Counted from the stretch's first letter, positions 1-7,006 are shown. The stretch is 8,158 bases of DNA from Campylobacterales bacterium (GCA_027068245.1 JAMOUF010000183.1:1-8158), one strand, 5' to 3'. Made by a program: numbers and translations. Notes: generated by a model not told the origin, from the sequence alone.

Positions 1-778
1 CAAGGGCGTTTAGCGTAAACCTTTTCAATACGAAATAGAGCCCAAAAAGCAAAAAGGCTATAAGCAGCAGCGGGTAGATGTTAAAAAGTATGATGGTATC
101 TATGTTTGTCAGCATATGCAGCACGAAAACGAATACGCTAAGGCCGTAAAAATCGGCTCCGGCGGTTTTTAAAGGAGAGTATAGAACATTGGCTTTCAAA
201 TATGCTACCCACTCAAAAAACTGGCTTGTATCCGGAAGGGGATTTGACAAAGCTATAAGGCATCTATATCCCATAACGTAGATCAGATAGACAAAAACTA
301 TAAATACCAGAATTTTCTTAGCCAGCAAAAAGTAGTGAAGAGAGTAAAAATATAGTTTTATTCCCCGTTTTAGCCTTTTTTTAAAATTAAAATATCTATT
401 CTTGTAATCATCGATAAAATCGAATATCCGGATAAGAAAATTCTCCCGGATGTTTTTAAGATACTCTTTTATCGCTTTTTTTTCAAAAAACTTCACAAAC
501 AAAAGCTTTGTTAAAATGATAGAGAACAGAAAAGTAAAAAAGTTGAAAATTTTTAGAAAGACCATCAAAGGAACCACCAGCTCGCTAAAAGAGAGCATAT
601 ACAAGATATTGGATAAAACGTTCTCCAGCCCGGCCCCGGCATATTTTTGGGGAAAAAGCCAGCGCGGCAGAAGGATAAAGTAGATATATGCGGCAAAAAA
701 GAGCAAAAAAACGTATAGAAAGTTTATTTTAAATATTTCGCCCAGTATCGAAAAATCTATATATTCCGCCGCATTCAA
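1..778 (-). CDS. Polytopic membrane protein, N-terminal 259 residues, possible GT-C-like enzyme (partial, TTG start)
   Basis: An uninterrupted frame of 259 codons runs off the left edge with no stop. The start is TTG at 778-776. An in-frame TAA lies just upstream, the two nearby ATGs are followed by stops within a few codons, and an AGGA (785-788) sits 6 bases before the TTG. The start lies one base after the TGA of the upstream lipoprotein gene, so coupling is likely. Hydrophobic segments are visible at about residues 16-37, 66-95, 155-177, 211-224 and 228-250, with a basic, probably cytoplasmic stretch at about 96-154. After the third segment comes an acidic loop, NPLPDTSQFFEW (179-190), then AGADFYG (206-212). 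A polytopic protein with an Asp in an early external loop recalls GT-C glycosyltransferases of the PMT type, but this is only a resemblance. Being last visible in a Pel-like operon, it may modify or help polymerise the polysaccharide. The reading frame is secure; the function is not. Confidence 0.75.
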   Translation of the reverse strand, partial: MNAAEYIDFSILGEIFKINFLYVFLLFFAAYIYFILLPRWLFPQKYAGAGLENVLSNILYMLSFSELVVPLMVFLKIFNFFTFLFSIILTKLLFVKFFEKKAIKEYLKNIRENFLIRIFDFIDDYKNRYFNFKKRLKRGIKLYFYSLHYFLLAKKILVFIVFVYLIYVMGYRCLIALSNPLPDTSQFFEWVAYLKANVLYSPLKTAGADFYGLSVFVFVLHMLTNIDTIILFNIYPLLLIAFLLFGLYFVLKRFTLNAL

Positions 779-779
779 A

Positions 780-1691
780 TCATTTCCTGCTGTTTAACAG
801 ATAATAAAGCAGTCTCCACCGCAAAAGCTCCCCGTCGTAATAGAGATCCTCATACTCAAAAGGCAGAAGTGTGGTTATATATCCCCTCCCATACCTGTTT
901 ATACTCACTAAGGGATCGCCTTTTGGCGTCGTCAAAACAGGGTTGGTTTTTATAACGAAATAGTTTTCAAGATAGTTCTCAAGATTTAGCTTGAGCCTTT
1001 TTATATCTTTGAAAAAACTGTTTTTCGCCACTGTTTCAAACTCTACAGAGCGTGGAAGATAGTTTATAAAATCCAGTTTGCCGCTTTTATAAAGGTAGGT
1101 TTTTATGGGATAATTTAAAAAGTGTTTATCTTTTAAACTGTTTTTAACAAGTCTGTATATCTTGGAGTAGGCTATATCGCCGCTTTTTGTAAACATATCA
1201 TATCTGGTGGAATAGACACCCCCCTCCACCCACAATATACCACCTTGCTTTATCCAGTTTTTCAAAATGCTCTGCTCCTTTTGGGAGAGGTTGTATGAGT
1301 AAGCTATGTTTTCAAAAAGATCTTTCGATACGTTTTTATACTCTTTTATCCAAACGGGCAGCACATAGATAAAATCCAATCTTTTTGGCTCCTTCTCAAG
1401 CTCCCAGTAGTTCACATCTTTTATGTTTTGAGCGGAGTAGAATATATTTACGCCCTCATAAAACTCCTGTGAAAACTTTCCTTTTATCTCCACTTTCGGA
1501 CTCAAAGAGATAAACGGAAATCTTTTCAATACGTCCCTGCTCTTTTTTGGAGTATAAAATATCCGGTTGTTGGAGGTTAAAACGACTTTTACCGGAGTCT
1601 CCTCCTTCAGTTTCCTATCCAGATCACTCTGTTTTGAAGAACAACCCAAAAAACTTAAAAAAATAATCAAAGCAACGGCAATTTTTCGCAT
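780..1691 (-). CDS. Lipoprotein with GATase/DUF4159-like features in a Pel-like operon
   Basis: A 303-residue protein with a lipoprotein signal: two basic residues (RK), a hydrophobic stretch to residue 15, then the FLGC box with Cys17 as probable lipidation site. The following Ser suggests the outer membrane by general sorting rules. Residues 141-159 contain a WIKQGGILWVEGG segment. Residues 258-299 run from GDPLVS through a YGRGYITTLLPFEYED segment to a Trp/Tyr-rich end. This pairing of a 'GG.LWVEGG' turn with a late 'G.GY.....PFEY' strand recalls class I glutamine-amidotransferase-like folds such as DUF4159 or ThuA. No Cys-His-Glu triad is evident, so a binding role is as likely as catalysis. 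The start has AGGA six bases upstream and lies 11 bases after the pelG stop. Because it sits between the exporter gene and a membrane protein gene, a periplasmic accessory role in polysaccharide handling is inferred. I do not recognise a named gene. Confidence 0.7.
   Translation of the reverse strand: MRKIAVALIIFLSFLGCSSKQSDLDRKLKEETPVKVVLTSNNRIFYTPKKSRDVLKRFPFISLSPKVEIKGKFSQEFYEGVNIFYSAQNIKDVNYWELEKEPKRLDFIYVLPVWIKEYKNVSKDLFENIAYSYNLSQKEQSILKNWIKQGGILWVEGGVYSTRYDMFTKSGDIAYSKIYRLVKNSLKDKHFLNYPIKTYLYKSGKLDFINYLPRSVEFETVAKNSFFKDIKRLKLNLENYLENYFVIKTNPVLTTPKGDPLVSINRYGRGYITTLLPFEYEDLYYDGELLRWRLLYYLLNSRK
784..788 (-). promoter_or_regulatory. Ribosome binding site deciding the TTG start of the polytopic membrane protein
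   Basis: On the minus strand AGGAA lies inside the last codons of the lipoprotein gene, 6 bases (counted from AGGA) before TTG at 778. No usable ATG occurs in this frame until about residue 61, well inside the hydrophobic N-terminal region. This site is therefore the main reason for choosing the TTG, and it implies coupling to translation of the upstream gene. Confidence 0.6.
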
Positions 1692-1702
1692 TTATAATCC
1701 TT

Positions 1703-3280
1703 TCAGTATGCAGAGTAATAATAGTAATCAAGATCTTTCAACAGTTTTTTCATATAGTTAAACGTCATACAGCAAAAAATCATACTTCCCGCCAGCAGGC
1801 CAAAGACCGACAAATAGTGTGCCACAGTGTTTGCCAATATTATACCAATAATAATATTGCTTATTGTCGCAAAAAATATCGCCTTTATCACCACACCCTG
1901 TCTGGAGAAACTAAAAAGCACGAGAGTATTTAGCAGCGCGAATGCCAAAAGTGCGTAAGCGATGGAACTTACAAAAAACACAAGGGCGGAATAGTCTATA
2001 AACGGCAGTTTTTGTATATCGACTTTATCTTTTACTATCATTACAATGATATAAATAACTATAATAGAGGCTACGGAAAAGATGAAAAAAAGGCGCGAAC
2101 TTCTATTGTAGAATTTTTCCAAGTAGCGGTTGAAATCTTTATACCGGTCAAAGCGGTATTTGAAAACGGAGCTGTTTAGATTGTATAAAAACTCATATAC
2201 TATAACTTCCACAAGCCCCATCAGTATCACCAAAATCAACAGCCCTATATCGGTTCCTATCTCGTATTTTACGTCGAACCAGAGAAAAAACCCGCGACTT
2301 ACGGAGTTTGCGTTCCAGGCGATCACCTTGTCCGAAACTAAAAAAATAAAATACAAAAGCCCGTAGATAAAGAAGTTCACCAACGTGAAAAAGAGCATGG
2401 AAGCCCTTGGTAGAATCTCCCCTTCACTCTCCTGTATAGTTCTTAGATAGTGAAGTTTTCTAAAGGCGAATATCAAAAATACCGCATCAAGCAAAGCAAT
2501 TCCCATAAACTGCGCTCTTGGAAACTCAATGCCAAATAGATAGTGGAATATAAAGACGAATACTATTCCCAAAAAGAAGAAGTAAAATATCTTTTCATAC
2601 TCCTCAAATACATAATATACCGAACTTATCAAAAACAAGAAAGAGAGCAACACAAACGTGGATATGAAAAGATAGAGCAGATATTCGTCAAAAATGGAAA
2701 AGACAAGATTTAACATAATAAAAAGCACGGCTAACAAAATAGTGCTTACAAAGCCCAAGGCCAGTAGAATCTTCATAATTTTGGCACTTAGAATATACTC
2801 TTTCAACTTTAGATAGTAAAGCCCTTTTCTACCGATAATCTGCGCAAACCCTCCCGATACGATCAGGGCCAAAAAGGTGCCGATGGCTATAACCGTCGCA
2901 TCGGTTATATCCAAAGAGATATTGGACCACAGGGCGTATCCAAAGACGATGGTAAAAAATATCTGCAAAAACATCGGCATGGCAAACGCTATACCTTTTA
3001 TAAAATTTTTGACAACCCTCTTTTTGTATGGAGGCGGTTTCATCTCCGAAATAAGATGTTTTTGTGGATACGACACTATATCCTTGTAGTGCTCATACAG
3101 ATATTTCGCCATATCGAACACATCTTTGAATCCATACTCCTTCTGCGCGTCCACATCCCGGATCCCGTATATCTCCAGCAGTGCCGCAACTTCCCAAAAA
3201 TCAAGGGGCTTTCCTCTATCTTTCGTTATCTCAAGATAGAGCTCTTTTAAATCTTTAGGCAAGGGTGATTTCCTTTTCAT
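1703..3280 (-). CDS. pelG: PelG-like exopolysaccharide exporter with extra N-terminal domain
   Basis: A 525-residue polytopic protein that I assign to the PelG (EPS-E, MATE/Wzx-like) family. About twelve hydrophobic segments begin near residues 95, 125, 168, 197, 231, 255, 295, 342, 396, 430, 464 and 485. The family-like region SDKVIAW (316-322), the G-F-W-F stretch after it and YEFLYNLNSSVFKYRF (362-377) match the way PelG proteins read around their central helices, though the sequence is divergent. Typical PelG is about 456 residues. The excess is a hydrophilic N-terminal region of about 90 residues with LDFWEVAALLEIYGI (26-40) and EYGFKDVFDMAKYLYEHY (48-65), probably cytoplasmic and helical. 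PelG would move the polymer made by PelF across the inner membrane. The ATG overlaps pelF by 26 bases but has a badly spaced Shine-Dalgarno. A TTG at 3262 has AGGA 8 bases upstream and overlaps pelF by 8 bases, giving a 519-residue protein; it may be the true start. Confidence 0.82.
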   Translation of the reverse strand: MKRKSPLPKDLKELYLEITKDRGKPLDFWEVAALLEIYGIRDVDAQKEYGFKDVFDMAKYLYEHYKDIVSYPQKHLISEMKPPPYKKRVVKNFIKGIAFAMPMFLQIFFTIVFGYALWSNISLDITDATVIAIGTFLALIVSGGFAQIIGRKGLYYLKLKEYILSAKIMKILLALGFVSTILLAVLFIMLNLVFSIFDEYLLYLFISTFVLLSFLFLISSVYYVFEEYEKIFYFFFLGIVFVFIFHYLFGIEFPRAQFMGIALLDAVFLIFAFRKLHYLRTIQESEGEILPRASMLFFTLVNFFIYGLLYFIFLVSDKVIAWNANSVSRGFFLWFDVKYEIGTDIGLLILVILMGLVEVIVYEFLYNLNSSVFKYRFDRYKDFNRYLEKFYNRSSRLFFIFSVASIIVIYIIVMIVKDKVDIQKLPFIDYSALVFFVSSIAYALLAFALLNTLVLFSFSRQGVVIKAIFFATISNIIIGIILANTVAHYLSVFGLLAGSMIFCCMTFNYMKKLLKDLDYYYYSAY

Positions 3281-4742
3281 ACTCTTTTACGAGTCTTTTA
3301 TAAACCTTTTGGTAGTTTTCCACCATATCCTCCGTCTTAAACCCGTGGACTATCACATCTCTGGCGCGCCTTCCCATATCCTCGCGCATCTTTGGATTTT
3401 CAAGCATATATTCTATATATTTGGCGAACTCTTTATAAGCCTTGGGCTTTACGATAAAGCCGTAGCCTTCAAGCACCTCCTTCGTTCCGCCCACATCGCT
3501 TGAGACCACCACCTTCTCGCAGGCCATTGCTTCTATGACGGTAAAGGGAAAGGCCTCAGAGATACTGGTTAGGGCCACCACATCCGCCTCATTATATGCC
3601 CTTACAGGGTTTTTTGTAGGGCCCAAATAGGAAAAATTACTCCCTACGCCCAGTTCATCCACAAGGTTCATACACCTGTTGTAATACTCTTTATCAACCA
3701 GTGGTCCATAAAGCTTGAAATGGACATCAGGGAAATTTTTGGAAACCTCTTTGCAGGTTCTTATATATGTCTCAATATCCTTTAGCGCATCAAACCTGGC
3801 TACCATAACCACGGTGGGCCTATCATCCCTCTCCACGGGGATTTTTTTAAATTTCAAAATATCTATGCCGTTGTATATCGTGTGGATTTTCTCCTCCTCC
3901 ACACCCCATTTGATCTCCCACCGTTTATTATAGTTGCAAACGGGGGAGATGATATCGGCAAAATGGTAGTTGAGCTTGGAGACCATGGTGATGAGCCCCA
4001 GCAAAAACTCCTTGGTTCGATATGGGGTTTGCAGCCTGGAATTAAACAGATACTGCTCTCTTATGTAGATACCGTGTTCTGTCAGTAAAAACCGGCTCTT
4101 GTACTTCTTTTTAGCCACTATACACGCAAGGCCGCAAAAGGCGGCGGCGGAGGAGTGATAGATCTCGGCTTCCGGCAGCTCCGGCAACAAAGATATGAAA
4201 AATCTGTATAGATACCTAAGACCCTCTATCATATCGAACACGGAAGGCGGGTCCTCTTTGATATCTTTGTAGTGTTTGAGTATGAAATCCCGGTATATCA
4301 GCCATACCTCCTCGCTTCTGAATATCTCATAGTAGTCATACTCTTTGAAATAGAGATAAAAATCATATATCACATCACCAAGTTTGTCGTAATCTTCCTC
4401 TTTTTTGTATATATGGTTCAATATAGTCAGCAAAATCGGTTTGAACCTCTTTATATCCTTGTGCTCTTTCGTTCTAACCTTTGCCCTGTAGATATCTGAA
4501 AATTTGATATTTCTTATATACTCCACCGGCTCCTCGGTTCCCCACAACGGGAGATTTATCACCTCCACCACATTTGGAGGAATTGGATATTTCGTCTGCA
4601 TATAAGGGTGCATCATTATAGGTATCAAAACAAAATCTATGTTTTTAAGTTCCCGTATCAGTATATCGGCCCAGGTGCTAACTCCCCCGGTAGTATAAGG
4701 GTATGTCCCCTCTCCCGTCCAGACAACTTTTATCCTACTCAT
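3255..4742 (-). CDS. pelF: PelF-type GT4 glycosyltransferase (exopolysaccharide polymerase)
   Basis: A 495-residue soluble GT-B enzyme, close to the usual PelF length of about 500. The N-terminus carries the PelF hallmark EGTYPYTTGGVSTW (11-24), followed by KYPIPPNV (51-58). The acceptor-side half has TEHGIY (221-226), and NGID (291-294) opens the nucleotide-sugar domain. Arg316 and Lys321 in VARFDALKD are the expected diphosphate-binding pair. Glu396 and Glu404 in SEAFPFTVIE form the EX7E motif of retaining GT4 enzymes. In Pseudomonas, PelF uses a UDP-sugar to build the Pel polymer in the cytoplasm and works with the membrane proteins PelD, PelE and PelG. The specific sugar here is not readable from sequence. 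The start ATG overlaps the end of the upstream outer-membrane protein gene by 8 bases (ATGAGTAG), and AGAGG lies about 4 bases before it. The call is firm at family level. Confidence 0.93.
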   Translation of the reverse strand: MSRIKVVWTGEGTYPYTTGGVSTWADILIRELKNIDFVLIPIMMHPYMQTKYPIPPNVVEVINLPLWGTEEPVEYIRNIKFSDIYRAKVRTKEHKDIKRFKPILLTILNHIYKKEEDYDKLGDVIYDFYLYFKEYDYYEIFRSEEVWLIYRDFILKHYKDIKEDPPSVFDMIEGLRYLYRFFISLLPELPEAEIYHSSAAAFCGLACIVAKKKYKSRFLLTEHGIYIREQYLFNSRLQTPYRTKEFLLGLITMVSKLNYHFADIISPVCNYNKRWEIKWGVEEEKIHTIYNGIDILKFKKIPVERDDRPTVVMVARFDALKDIETYIRTCKEVSKNFPDVHFKLYGPLVDKEYYNRCMNLVDELGVGSNFSYLGPTKNPVRAYNEADVVALTSISEAFPFTVIEAMACEKVVVSSDVGGTKEVLEGYGFIVKPKAYKEFAKYIEYMLENPKMREDMGRRARDVIVHGFKTEDMVENYQKVYKRLVKEYEKEITLA

Positions 4743-6342
4743 ATAACCTCTGTTTACCCTCCAAAATCTTCAAATAGACAAGATTTTTCAGATAGAGGTT
4801 TTTAAAAGTTCTAAGCTCTATCTTTTTTCTTATAAGCCTTTTTATAGCCATAGCCAGATCCTCATATCTGCCTATTCCGGATATATATCTCTTTTTTGTC
4901 AGCTCAAACCGTTCATTTGCCAGGTTTAGCTGCTCTTTTACGATCTCTATCTTTTGATCAAGTTTTTCCAGTTCGTTATAACTTTTATGAATCTCTTTTG
5001 AAACTTCAAAAAACTCTTTTTTAAGCTCTTCTTTGCTTTTTAAAGTTATCAGTTTAGCCCTTTGCTTCTCATCGAAATATCGCTGGTTGTAAAGGGGGAT
5101 TTTGATATTCAAACCAAGCAGATAGTTAAGCCCAGTGGTGCTTTTATGGGGTTTGTATGAGTAATCCTTCCTGTATTCGTGATAGATCTCTCCATGTATG
5201 TCGACCTGGGGCATATAGTAGTATCTGCTTGCATTCAACCTCTCTTTTGAGAGCAGATAATCCACCTTTTTCATCAAAATGGATCTATTGTTTCTATACG
5301 CCTCTAAAATGTATGCCTTCAGGTTTTTCTTTTTCTCCTCCACGCCAAACTCTTTTAGTTTCAATGGTTTTTTGACATCGAGCCCTACCAGATTGCGTAA
5401 AATAAAGTCACTGTAAAGATAACTGTAGATTCTCTCTATCAGATCCATTTTCAGCTGAAGGTAGTCATCTTTTGCGTTTAAAAAGTCCACCTTCGAGGCT
5501 ACGCCGCTTTTATATCTCTCTTTGGCAAGCTCCATAACCGTTTTTTGTTCAAAAAACATATGTTCGTAACTCTCTTTTTTATACTGGTTCAAATATGTCT
5601 GCAGATATATCTCCACTCCCAGCAAATATAGCTTATCCCGACTCTGTAGATATCTTAAATGGCTTAATTTCTCTTTTAACTCGATTATATCTTTAACAAA
5701 CCGATACCCGCTGTCATAAATCCTTTTATCAAAACCCAGACCGTATTTTGCCGAGAGCTCTTTGTTCTCATTGAGATCATAGTCTATAAATTTTGAGTAC
5801 GTAAGCGAGGCCTGGGCGAAAAGATCGAGATTGTACCGGGAGTTTTCCAAAAGGGCGTTCAGTTTTTCGATCCTATATCTATATATATCTATTTTGGAGT
5901 CCACACTCTCATTCATCAGCCTGTGGATAAATTCATAAAACGAAAACTCATAAAAACTCTCCACCTCTTTTCTTGTCAGATTATCAAGCTCCTTATTGGC
6001 AAAAAGAGTGTCACTAAGATTTACTTCATCACTCTGAGTCACGATTTTACGCGCTTTTTGAGGCTTTTTTTCAACCTCTTGATCGCCGGCACACTCTTTT
6101 AAAAAGATATCCGGTTTTATTCTTTTTAACTTTTTATATCTTTTTAAAGCCTCGTTCTTATCTTTAAATGGCCCTATGATAAACCTGTAATACTTTTTAT
6201 GTTTTACAATTTTTGAAGGTCTATATTTTTTTAAAAACTTCCTATCTTCATCTCCATGGATTTTAAGCTGCGAGGAGTAATAAATACACCAGTCGGCATA
6301 TGAGATTGTGGCGATAAATACCAGTATTAATAGTTTACTCAT
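4735..6342 (-). CDS. TolC/OEP-type outer-membrane protein with N-terminal SPOR domain
   Basis: A 535-residue protein, first gene of the operon. It begins with a short signal peptide (about residues 1-16, ending ISYA). Residues 17-84 look like a SPOR domain: a WCIYYSSQ strand, then YYRFIIGPFKDKNEALKRY (51-69) and a closing strand IFLKEC. A linker follows, then an outer-membrane efflux protein domain (about 125-535). Its two internal repeats carry the usual signatures AKERYKSGVASKVDFLNAKDDY-like (273-294) and TKKRYISGIGRYEDLAMA (482-499), with the strand elements YMPQVDIHG (376-384) and GLNIKIPLYNQ (410-420). OEP proteins form trimeric channels spanning the outer membrane and periplasm; SPOR domains bind denuded peptidoglycan glycans. 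In this operon it most likely provides polymer exit, a role carried by PelB and PelC in the classical system. The ATG is preceded by a weak GGGA at spacing 5. Family call is good; the export role is inferred from context. Confidence 0.85.
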   Translation of the reverse strand: MSKLLILVFIATISYADWCIYYSSQLKIHGDEDRKFLKKYRPSKIVKHKKYYRFIIGPFKDKNEALKRYKKLKRIKPDIFLKECAGDQEVEKKPQKARKIVTQSDEVNLSDTLFANKELDNLTRKEVESFYEFSFYEFIHRLMNESVDSKIDIYRYRIEKLNALLENSRYNLDLFAQASLTYSKFIDYDLNENKELSAKYGLGFDKRIYDSGYRFVKDIIELKEKLSHLRYLQSRDKLYLLGVEIYLQTYLNQYKKESYEHMFFEQKTVMELAKERYKSGVASKVDFLNAKDDYLQLKMDLIERIYSYLYSDFILRNLVGLDVKKPLKLKEFGVEEKKKNLKAYILEAYRNNRSILMKKVDYLLSKERLNASRYYYMPQVDIHGEIYHEYRKDYSYKPHKSTTGLNYLLGLNIKIPLYNQRYFDEKQRAKLITLKSKEELKKEFFEVSKEIHKSYNELEKLDQKIEIVKEQLNLANERFELTKKRYISGIGRYEDLAMAIKRLIRKKIELRTFKNLYLKNLVYLKILEGKQRLYE

Positions 6343-6366
6343 AATTTTCCCGCATAAGTTTTTTAA

Positions 6367-6372
6367 ATTATA
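6367..6372 (-). promoter_or_regulatory. Candidate -10 box for the exopolysaccharide operon
   Basis: A perfect TATAAT on the minus strand lies 24 bases before the ATG of the SPOR-OEP gene, within very AT-rich DNA. It would give a leader of about 18 bases. No clear -35 box is seen, as is common in Campylobacterota. Chance matches are frequent in such AT-rich sequence, so confidence is moderate. Confidence 0.45.
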
Positions 6373-6442
6373 TTTAAATATTACTTATAAATCCAGAAAG
6401 ATTATCGGAAAAAAGAGAGAAATTTAAAATTTAGGGCAATTC

Positions 6443-6460
6443 TTTAACATTTTTTTAACA
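6443..6460 (-). repeat. Two direct TGTTAAA repeats, 11-base period
   Basis: On the minus strand TGTTAAA occurs twice, at 6454-6460 and 6443-6449, one helical turn apart. The pair is about 80-100 bases upstream of the probable start of the exopolysaccharide operon. It could be an activator site, or simply part of an A/T-rich region. Only the repeat itself is certain. Confidence 0.3.
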
Positions 6461-6500
6461 ATTTAAGTTTGATTTAATAAAAGCGGGCTAAAAGAGTATG

Positions 6501-6587
<87 letters not shown>

Positions 6588-6601
6588 ATAAAAGTTGTGT
6601 G

Positions 6602-6630
6602 ATTTTATCAAAAGATGGGTTCGATGTCAA
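6602..6630 (-). promoter_or_regulatory. Sigma-70 promoter of tRNA-Leu
   Basis: On the minus strand a perfect TTGACA (6625-6630) and TAAAAT (6602-6607) are separated by exactly 17 bases. The -10 box is 14 bases from the mature tRNA 5' end, so transcription should start near 6595. The -35 box forms part of the 3' arm of the hairpin downstream of atpE. Confidence 0.7.
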
Positions 6631-6652
6631 AGGCCCAAGCCTTTGACTCGAA
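6620..6652 (-). terminator. Hairpin after atpE, probable terminator or 3' end stabiliser
   Basis: Starting one base past the atpE stop codon is an inverted repeat. A perfect 9-bp stem (6626-6634 with 6639-6647) encloses a 4-base loop, and 5 further pairs (6620-6624 with 6648-6652) extend it beyond one bulged base. In the minus-strand RNA the stem is followed by CCCAUCUUUU, a poor U-tract, so termination may be partial or the structure may mainly protect the abundant atpE mRNA. Confidence 0.6.
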
Positions 6653-6653
6653 A

Positions 6654-6959
6654 TTATCCTAAAAACGGGTTTGCGTAAAGTGCGATAAGTGCGATAACAA
6701 GCGTATATATAACCTGCGCTTCTATCATCGCCAAAGCGATAAACATCGTAGTCATAAGTTTTCCGCCAAGACCTGGATTTCTTGCAGTTCCAGCTATCGT
6801 AGCAGCAGCAGTGTGTCCCATACCTATACCACCACCTGCAGCGGCTATACCAAGACCAACGCCCGCAGCCAAAACGCTGTAAGCCTGAATCATACTCTCA
6901 CCCTCGCCGGCAAAAGCGAAACCTACGAATGCAACCAAAAGCAATACTAACTTTTTCAT
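6654..6959 (-). CDS. atpE: F-type ATP synthase subunit c
   Basis: A 101-residue c subunit, the proteolipid whose ring turns as ions pass through the Fo motor in the inner membrane. Residues 1-17 (MKKLVLLLVAFVGFAFA) look like a cleavable leader, as is usual for Campylobacterota and unusual for most bacteria. The first membrane helix (about 26-48) carries the glycine-rich packing run ending GGGIGMG. The polar loop is ARNP (59-62), contacting the central stalk. The second helix (about 70-97) contains the ion-binding carboxylate Glu80 in MIEAQ. The residue after Glu is Ala rather than Ser/Thr, so proton rather than sodium coupling is inferred. The start has a strong AGGAGGA 4 bases upstream. The gene stands apart from other atp genes, as is known in this phylum, and is followed by a strong hairpin. 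Confidence 0.98.
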   Translation of the reverse strand: MKKLVLLLVAFVGFAFAGEGESMIQAYSVLAAGVGLGIAAAGGGIGMGHTAAATIAGTARNPGLGGKLMTTMFIALAMIEAQVIYTLVIALIALYANPFLG

Positions 6960-6963
6960 AAAA

Positions 6964-6970
6964 TCCTCCT
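6964..6970 (-). promoter_or_regulatory. Strong ribosome binding site of atpE
   Basis: On the minus strand AGGAGGA lies four bases (TTTT) before the atpE ATG. It is the strongest Shine-Dalgarno match in the window, fitting the high c-subunit stoichiometry needed for the ring. Confidence 0.85.
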
Positions 6971-7006
6971 GAATATTTTTGCAAAGTCCGTTCGGATTGC
7001 GTGTCC

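Noticed and set aside
450..683. Plus-strand open frame of 77 codons
   Set aside because: It lies wholly antisense to the polytopic membrane protein frame, which is longer, continuous and fits the operon. The predicted peptide is low-complexity and basic.
772..783. ATG codons at 783 and 774 as starts for the polytopic membrane protein
   Set aside because: Both run into stop codons within two to six codons; the long open frame is entered only from the TTG at 778.
5157..5375. Plus-strand open frame of 72 codons
   Set aside because: It is antisense to the SPOR-OEP gene; the Ser/Pro/Cys-rich peptide is what reverse reading of coding DNA gives.
6470..6500. Possible terminator after tRNA-Leu
   Set aside because: T-rich sequence is present but no stem longer than about three pairs could be found.
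6343..6500. Attachment site (partial repeat of the tRNA-Leu 3' end)
   Set aside because: No second copy of the tRNA 3' sequence was seen in the window and there is no integrase gene.
6981..7000. Imperfect inverted repeat between the Sph4 stop and the atpE ribosome site, considered as a terminator
   Set aside because: The stem is short and interrupted, and no T-run follows it on either strand. It may be a weak leader structure only.
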